The translations under genes and the position numbers were made by a program. Source: Bacteroidales bacterium (GTDB lineage: Bacteria; Bacteroidota; Bacteroidia; Bacteroidales; F082). From it: a stretch of DNA of 58,438 nucleotides. A model generated the notes under the pieces. The model had not been told where the DNA came from. It did no database searches and saw nothing but the letters and a program-made list of their open reading frames with translations. The DNA is taken from the NCBI GenBank assembly GCA_024400195.1, contig JAKSNC010000010.1, positions 1 through 58,438 on the forward strand. The letters are read 5' to 3'. This document shows, piece after piece, positions 54,585-58,438 of the stretch; positions within the stretch are counted from its first letter, which is position 1; each line of letters begins with the position of its first letter.

Positions 54585-55328
54585 TTACATTTCTTCACCA
54601 GCATATTGAATCTTCTTACCGAAGATTGTGGCGAAGATTATCTTAATATCCGAGATGAATGAATAATGCCTATAGTAATAGCAGTTCAGGCGCACCTTAT
54701 CGGGATAAATTACGTTGTCGTTGTACCAGATAGAAATTTCCTGATCCGACAAGCCGGAAAAATCCGGCAAGTTTGAAATATTTGAGAGGTTCAAGGAGAT
54801 TGAAGAGTTTGAAGAGTTTGAGGAGTTCGAAGAGTCACCTTTCGAACCATTCAAACCATTCTTAACCCTATAGACAAATGCCTCCAGCATTTCGTCCTCT
54901 AAACGGTACTTCAGCGTAGCCGGTCCAGTAATTCCGGGACGGAGTTTCAGCACATCTCTGTCATCACCCTCCAATTTGTCAGCATATCCCGGCACATCGG
55001 GGCGCGGACCGACGAAGCTCATATTACCAATCAACACATCCCAAAGTTGCGGCAGTTCGTCGAGATGATAACGACGCAACGTCTTTCCTATAGGCGTGAT
55101 GCGGCTTTGTTCCAAGGCTGCAACGGGCGACACTTCCTGTTCGCCCTTCATCGTACTAAACTTATGGCAGTAAAAAAGTCGTCCGTTCCTTCCGACACGT
55201 ATTTGTGAATAGAAGACACGTCCGCCGGTCTTGATTTTTATAATGATAGCTATGACGAGAAAGAGCCAGCTCAAGCCGACAAGCCCGAGAACACTTATTA
55301 TTCTATCGAAGATCCATTTGGAGAACAT
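54585..55328 (-). CDS. Undecaprenyl-phosphate sugar phosphotransferase (PglC-like)
   Basis: This monotopic initiating enzyme moves a sugar phosphate from UDP-sugar to undecaprenyl phosphate. The 247-residue protein has the N-terminal membrane hairpin (IISVLGLVGLSWLFLVIAIIIKI), then GGRVFYSQIRVGRNGRLFYCHKFSTM, the catalytic pair region LRRYHLDELPQLWDVLIGNMSFVGPRPDVPGY, and LRPGITGPATLKYR. Between residues about 160 and 192 a Ser/Asn-rich insert interrupts the family pattern before the conserved NDNVIYPDKV. The frame is kept. The enzyme follows the aminotransferase gene by 24 bases. Confidence 0.9.
   Translation of the reverse strand: MFSKWIFDRIISVLGLVGLSWLFLVIAIIIKIKTGGRVFYSQIRVGRNGRLFYCHKFSTMKGEQEVSPVAALEQSRITPIGKTLRRYHLDELPQLWDVLIGNMSFVGPRPDVPGYADKLEGDDRDVLKLRPGITGPATLKYRLEDEMLEAFVYRVKNGLNGSKGDSSNSSNSSNSSISLNLSNISNLPDFSGLSDQEISIWYNDNVIYPDKVRLNCYYYRHYSFISDIKIIFATIFGKKIQYAGEEM
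54755..54865 (-). repeat. In-frame SSNSSNSSN-coding insert in sugar transferase gene
   Basis: About 100 bases dominated by GAACTCTTC/AAACTCTTCAA-type units code for a Ser/Asn-rich stretch, followed by SNISNLPDFSGLS. The units resemble the TTTCAAAC repeats of the wecB-wecC gap. Confidence 0.7.
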
Positions 55329-55352
55329 AGAATTTTATCGGCTATATTCTTT

Positions 55353-56609
55353 CTATCTCAGAGCCTCTTTTATCTTTTCCACGATATACGCCACATCCTC
55401 GTCGCTCACACACGGGCCGGCAGGCAGGCACATGCCTACCTTGAAGACAGCCTCAGAAACCCCATTCACGTATGCAGGGGCATTCTTATATACCGGCTGT
55501 TTATGCATAGGTTTCCATACAGGGCGTGCTTCCACCCCTGCCTGATCCATCCAAACGCGCAATGCCTCTACATTATCATTCGGCTGGCAGTCGGTTGTGG
55601 CCGAATCCGCCACGTGGATAACACCCGCAGCACCACCCACGGCACCTTGCACGATGGTCTTATAGGCATTCTCCTGTCCCTTAATCTTCACGTTCTCATC
55701 AAGAGTAATTGTGCAAAGCCAGTAGTTAGAATCGTATTCGCCCGTTGCAGGCTGAGCATGAACATGAATACCAGGAACATCAGCCAAGAGCTCTTCATAC
55801 ATCTTCTGCACATGCTTGTGATGGGCTATATGCTCATTCGCCACCGTCATCTGTCCACGTCCTATACCCGCGCAGATATTGCTCATACGATAATTGAACC
55901 CTATCTTCTCATGCTGATAATACGGGTAGCTCTCGCGGTACTGGGTGGCATACATCATGATTTCACGCCATTCGTCCTCATTGTTGGTAATCAAAGCACC
56001 GCCGCCCGAAGTGGTAATCATCTTGTTGCCGTTGAACGACAGCACGCCGTACTTCCCGAAAGTGCCGAGCATCTGCCCCTTGTACTTCGAGCCGAAGCCC
56101 TCCGCAGCATCCTCAATCACCGGAATCCCGTACTTATCGGCAATCGCCATGATTTTTTCGCAATCATACGGCATACCATATAATGCCACCGGAATGATAG
56201 CCTTCGGGTACTTGCCCGTCTTCGCCTTACGGTCGATGATGGTAGCCTCTAACAGCTCCGGGTCCATATTCCATGTCTCAGGCTCCGACCCCACGAACAC
56301 CGGCTTTGCGCCGAGATATGTGATTGGGTGCGACGACGCGCAGAAGGTGAAGCTCTGCACCAGCACCTCGTCGCCAGCCTTCACGCCGCAGTTGATCAGC
56401 GCCAGATGAACAGCTGATGTTCCAGAACTCAGTGCAACGACTCTCTTGTTCTGACCACAGAAAGCCTCAAGGTCAGCCTCAAAGCCGTTCACATTCGGTC
56501 CCAGCGGCACCACCCAGTTGGTGTCAAACGCTTCCTTAATGTACTTTTGTTCAAGACCAGCTTCGCTCATGTGAGCGAGGCAGAGGTATATACGTTTTCT
56601 TTCAGACAT
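55353..56609 (-). CDS. DegT/DnrJ/EryC1-type aminotransferase (PglE-like)
   Basis: The 418-residue PLP enzyme aminates a 4-keto sugar nucleotide. It has ALSSGTSAVHLALINCGVKAGDEV, SFTFCASSHPITYLGAKPVF, VIEDAAEGFGSKYKG, and the PLP lysine in GVLSFNGNKMITTSGGGAL (about residue 195). It also has the C-terminal ARPVWKPMHKQPVYK typical of PglE/LegC-type enzymes. Together with the PglF-like dehydratase and PglC-like transferase it suggests a UDP-bacillosamine-type amino sugar, although the acetyltransferase PglD is not in the window. Confidence 0.92.
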   Translation of the reverse strand: MSERKRIYLCLAHMSEAGLEQKYIKEAFDTNWVVPLGPNVNGFEADLEAFCGQNKRVVALSSGTSAVHLALINCGVKAGDEVLVQSFTFCASSHPITYLGAKPVFVGSEPETWNMDPELLEATIIDRKAKTGKYPKAIIPVALYGMPYDCEKIMAIADKYGIPVIEDAAEGFGSKYKGQMLGTFGKYGVLSFNGNKMITTSGGGALITNNEDEWREIMMYATQYRESYPYYQHEKIGFNYRMSNICAGIGRGQMTVANEHIAHHKHVQKMYEELLADVPGIHVHAQPATGEYDSNYWLCTITLDENVKIKGQENAYKTIVQGAVGGAAGVIHVADSATTDCQPNDNVEALRVWMDQAGVEARPVWKPMHKQPVYKNAPAYVNGVSEAVFKVGMCLPAGPCVSDEDVAYIVEKIKEALR

Positions 56610-56674
56610 AATATATTTGTTTAATTGATTTATTCTATTTTCATTTTCTTATCCTTCTACATGATATTAAAATA

Positions 56675-57481
56675 TCATTTTATCTCCATCACACAGCGTT
56701 CCTTGATAAACGCAGCAAACTTCACATGAGGTTTCAGAAATTCATCAAAAGCTTCCTGTGCATACGATGCCAACCAGCTCTCGCTACCCTCTGGCGGCTC
56801 CATGCCGCAATCGCGATAATCCATATAGTCATAAGCCATCATATACGGGCCATCCAAATAAAATAGGAATGCCAAATGAAACACCATTATCTGATGCAGG
56901 ATGGAATAGGCATTCTCCAACTGCTTCGCGCGTTTGTCGATGCAAATGGTTGGACAATTCAACAGGATGCTTCTGTAACTGCTTGCATGGACGTGGTTAT
57001 CCAAAAAATCCCTGATCTTCTTCAGTTTGGTATCCCAAGGGAACCAAGGGTACAGTTCCTTTGTGGTTTTTGATTCCTTCAATACCTTCTGTATTTCACC
57101 GATTCTTGGTATCCAGCTCTCACCTTTCATCCATTCGTCCAATTCCTTCACCACCAAACTCTTCATCCAGTCGTATTTCTCTTCTCTCATCACATGGAAA
57201 TAGATTTCCACAAGGATGGTATCGAACAGTTTTCGTATCAGCACAAAAGCATCTGAGATATGACCTTTTTTCAAAAGTGTTTTGATGCTGTCGAGCGTTG
57301 AGCTGATTGACATATACACATAGGTCTCATAATTTCCAAAAGTCATAGTTCCGTTAGGGATAAACGAAAAGCTCGTTTCTGCCAATCCATCATAGTAGTC
57401 CTTCATCTTGTTGATAAGTTCGAACACACGATGGTTTGGGTAGGCCTCGCATCTTATGTCATAGTTTATGCCTTCAACCAT
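56675..57481 (-). CDS. Hypothetical helical protein
   Basis: The 268-residue cytosolic protein is mainly helical. It has a central aromatic-rich hairpin that could dip into a membrane or bind a partner (HQIMVFHLAFLFYLDGPYMMAYDYMDY, about residues 205-231 in two parts) and a block FVLIRKLFDTILVEIYFHVM. I recognise no named family. Its start overlaps the end of the next upstream gene by 16 bases, so the two form one operon. Such paired genes of unknown function next to polysaccharide loci are often defence or stress modules, but there is no direct evidence of that here. Confidence 0.7.
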   Translation of the reverse strand: MVEGINYDIRCEAYPNHRVFELINKMKDYYDGLAETSFSFIPNGTMTFGNYETYVYMSISSTLDSIKTLLKKGHISDAFVLIRKLFDTILVEIYFHVMREEKYDWMKSLVVKELDEWMKGESWIPRIGEIQKVLKESKTTKELYPWFPWDTKLKKIRDFLDNHVHASSYRSILLNCPTICIDKRAKQLENAYSILHQIMVFHLAFLFYLDGPYMMAYDYMDYRDCGMEPPEGSESWLASYAQEAFDEFLKPHVKFAAFIKERCVMEIK

Positions 57482-58368
57482 CTTTCAACCCTTTCTCTGG
57501 TCAGTTTTGGATAACCTTTTTCATAAAAATATGACAAAACGCTGTCCATATTCAATTTCAGATAACTGGTATCTGCCCAATCAGACTGCATCACCTCGTT
57601 CACAAAGCGCGACATGCCATGCACCGCTATATGGTCAGAAAGCCTTTTGGTCACCAATTCGTATTGGTATCCCGTCCAGATTCCATATTTCAAATAATCG
57701 GCCCAACACTCCAAATAAGAGTTCTCAACAGCATATTTATTCACTACGTATGCAGTAACAGACCTAACGCAATCAGCAAAACCGTTTTGCAAATAATTGG
57801 TCATCCTCAGCACCTCATCAACACTGATTTTCCTGTTATTTGCAATCTCCACGTAAGTTGCCCCCTTCATAAATAATATAGCAACTTGAACAAAACTGTC
57901 AACATCCAAATCTTCATCAACAAAGCCAATTTCCTTCAATCTTGCGACGAGGTAAGTCATGAACACCTCTTGCTCGGCTTCATTAAAGCCTTCGAATTGT
58001 TGTACATCATCGTCCGTAAACGATTCCCGTAATTGCTTAAACTCTGACAGCGACAATCCTGTTTCCAAAAAAACACCATAGTCGTCTTCATCAGCAAGGC
58101 TACTTATTCTTGAATACCGTGCTTCGAAAACTTTGGTAAGCATTGCACGGTCGTTTTCCGAACCTAATTTATAAGCCAACGAGGACTTGCAGATTTCATC
58201 AACATTAATCGTATCAATATCTGCCACGTCGGCATTTCTTGTTATCATTAAGTCTATACCACCGGCAAGCCCCTCTTTTTCCAACAGGTTGTTGATTTGC
58301 TCGTAACTTGCCGATTGCCAGTTATGCACTCTAAGAACGACAACCAGTCTATATAATGTGCCGTTCAT
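57466..58368 (-). CDS. Hypothetical protein, possible C-terminal part of a helicase, 5' end cut off
   Basis: From the ATG at 58368 the product has 300 residues. However, the frame is open upstream to a TGA at 58432-58434, adding 21 codons through the 49-bp terminal repeat. No -7 box or clear leader precedes the ATG. The order of helical blocks (LVARLKEIGFVDEDL, then VQVAILFMKGATYVEIANNRKISVDEVLRM, then ECVADYLKYGI-like text) resembles the region that follows the motor domains in Ski2-like SF2 helicases of defence islands. That resemblance is by eye only. I therefore suspect a truncated gene. No ATPase motif is inside the window. Confidence 0.5.
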   Translation of the reverse strand: MNGTLYRLVVVLRVHNWQSASYEQINNLLEKEGLAGGIDLMITRNADVADIDTINVDEICKSSLAYKLGSENDRAMLTKVFEARYSRISSLADEDDYGVFLETGLSLSEFKQLRESFTDDDVQQFEGFNEAEQEVFMTYLVARLKEIGFVDEDLDVDSFVQVAILFMKGATYVEIANNRKISVDEVLRMTNYLQNGFADCVRSVTAYVVNKYAVENSYLECWADYLKYGIWTGYQYELVTKRLSDHIAVHGMSRFVNEVMQSDWADTSYLKLNMDSVLSYFYEKGYPKLTRERVERWLKA

Positions 58369-58389
58369 TCGATTAATCCCTTCTGATTT

Positions 58390-58438
58390 TCCTGACTTTG
58401 ACAGCTTAAATTTAGATTCTCTGTAACTGATTCAAATT
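58390..58438. repeat. Right copy of 49-bp terminal inverted repeat
   Basis: Exact reverse complement of bases 7-55. Read with the minus-strand gene it is mostly open (SYRESKFKLSKSG), so the right-hand copy looks like the native coding context and the left-hand copy like the transplanted one. Confidence 0.9.

Overview
The window looks like a chromosomal segment of a Bacteroidales-type Bacteroidota, probably a gut or anaerobic lineage. Many intergenic gaps carry the Bacteroidota -7 promoter box (TAnnTTTG). The gene content is typical of the phylum: PorT-like barrels, Omp28, DUF6029, DUF4249, DUF3109, IPExxxVDY, peptidase M64, viroplasmin-type RNase H and a RluB with a disordered N-terminus. I cannot name a genus. 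Most genes are housekeeping. No phage, CRISPR array or complete insertion sequence is visible.

Layout. (1) 1-327: an outer-membrane protein gene broken off inside a 49-bp sequence that recurs inverted at the far right end. (2) 415-5249, minus: a five-gene heterodisulfide-reductase-like operon in the order HdrC-HdrB-HdrA-HdrC2-membrane HdrB2/D. This is the order and the short-HdrA form of sulfur-oxidiser sHdr modules, here with a membrane anchor. (3) 5370-13766: pth, a hemerythrin plus pseudo-receiver regulator pair, DUF3109, lpdA, rfbC, a lytic transglycosylase and uvrA. (4) 13853-22643: a small membrane protein, an AAA ATPase behind a palindromic operator, ldcA, rnhA, a lipoprotein, and a pantothenate group (panB, panC, panD) mixed with a pseudouridine synthase, a flippase-like protein and rfaE2. 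(5) 22652-26917: an Rpn-type nuclease, a long hairpin element, and three envelope proteins (SUMF1-like, LPP20-like). (6) 26918-27533: a gene-free gap with two promoter/terminator-bounded candidate ncRNAs. (7) 27534-43350: glyA, two barrels, a nadE lacking its glutaminase cysteine, an M64 peptidase, rluB, acpP-fabF-rnc, pheS, a cyclophilin, metG and dnaK. (8) 43459-56609, minus: a surface-polysaccharide region with two UDP-sugar dehydrogenases, an ATPase/STAS-like regulator, wecB, a 4,6-dehydratase, a phosphoglycosyltransferase and an aminotransferase. It is interrupted by tRNA-Pro and an Omp28/DUF6029/TlpA operon. (9) 56675-58438: two overlapping genes of unknown function, the second cut off by the window edge.

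Most unusual points. Three conserved polysaccharide enzymes carry in-frame insertions of related low-complexity repeats, with more copies nearby. A decayed 3' end of a second wecC lies directly behind the ATPase/STAS gene, a scar of allele exchange. The NadE glutaminase nucleophile is replaced by glycine. Two tandem candidate ncRNAs lie upstream of the LPP20 cluster. The Hdr-like complex has an sHdr-like layout outside its usual hosts.

Together the genes cover cofactor synthesis (pantothenate, NAD), translation and repair, envelope maintenance, anaerobic thiol or quinone electron transfer, and synthesis of ManNAcA-type and bacillosamine-type sugars. No glycosyltransferase other than the initiating enzyme, no flippase and no polymerase were found, so the polysaccharide locus is incomplete or dispersed.
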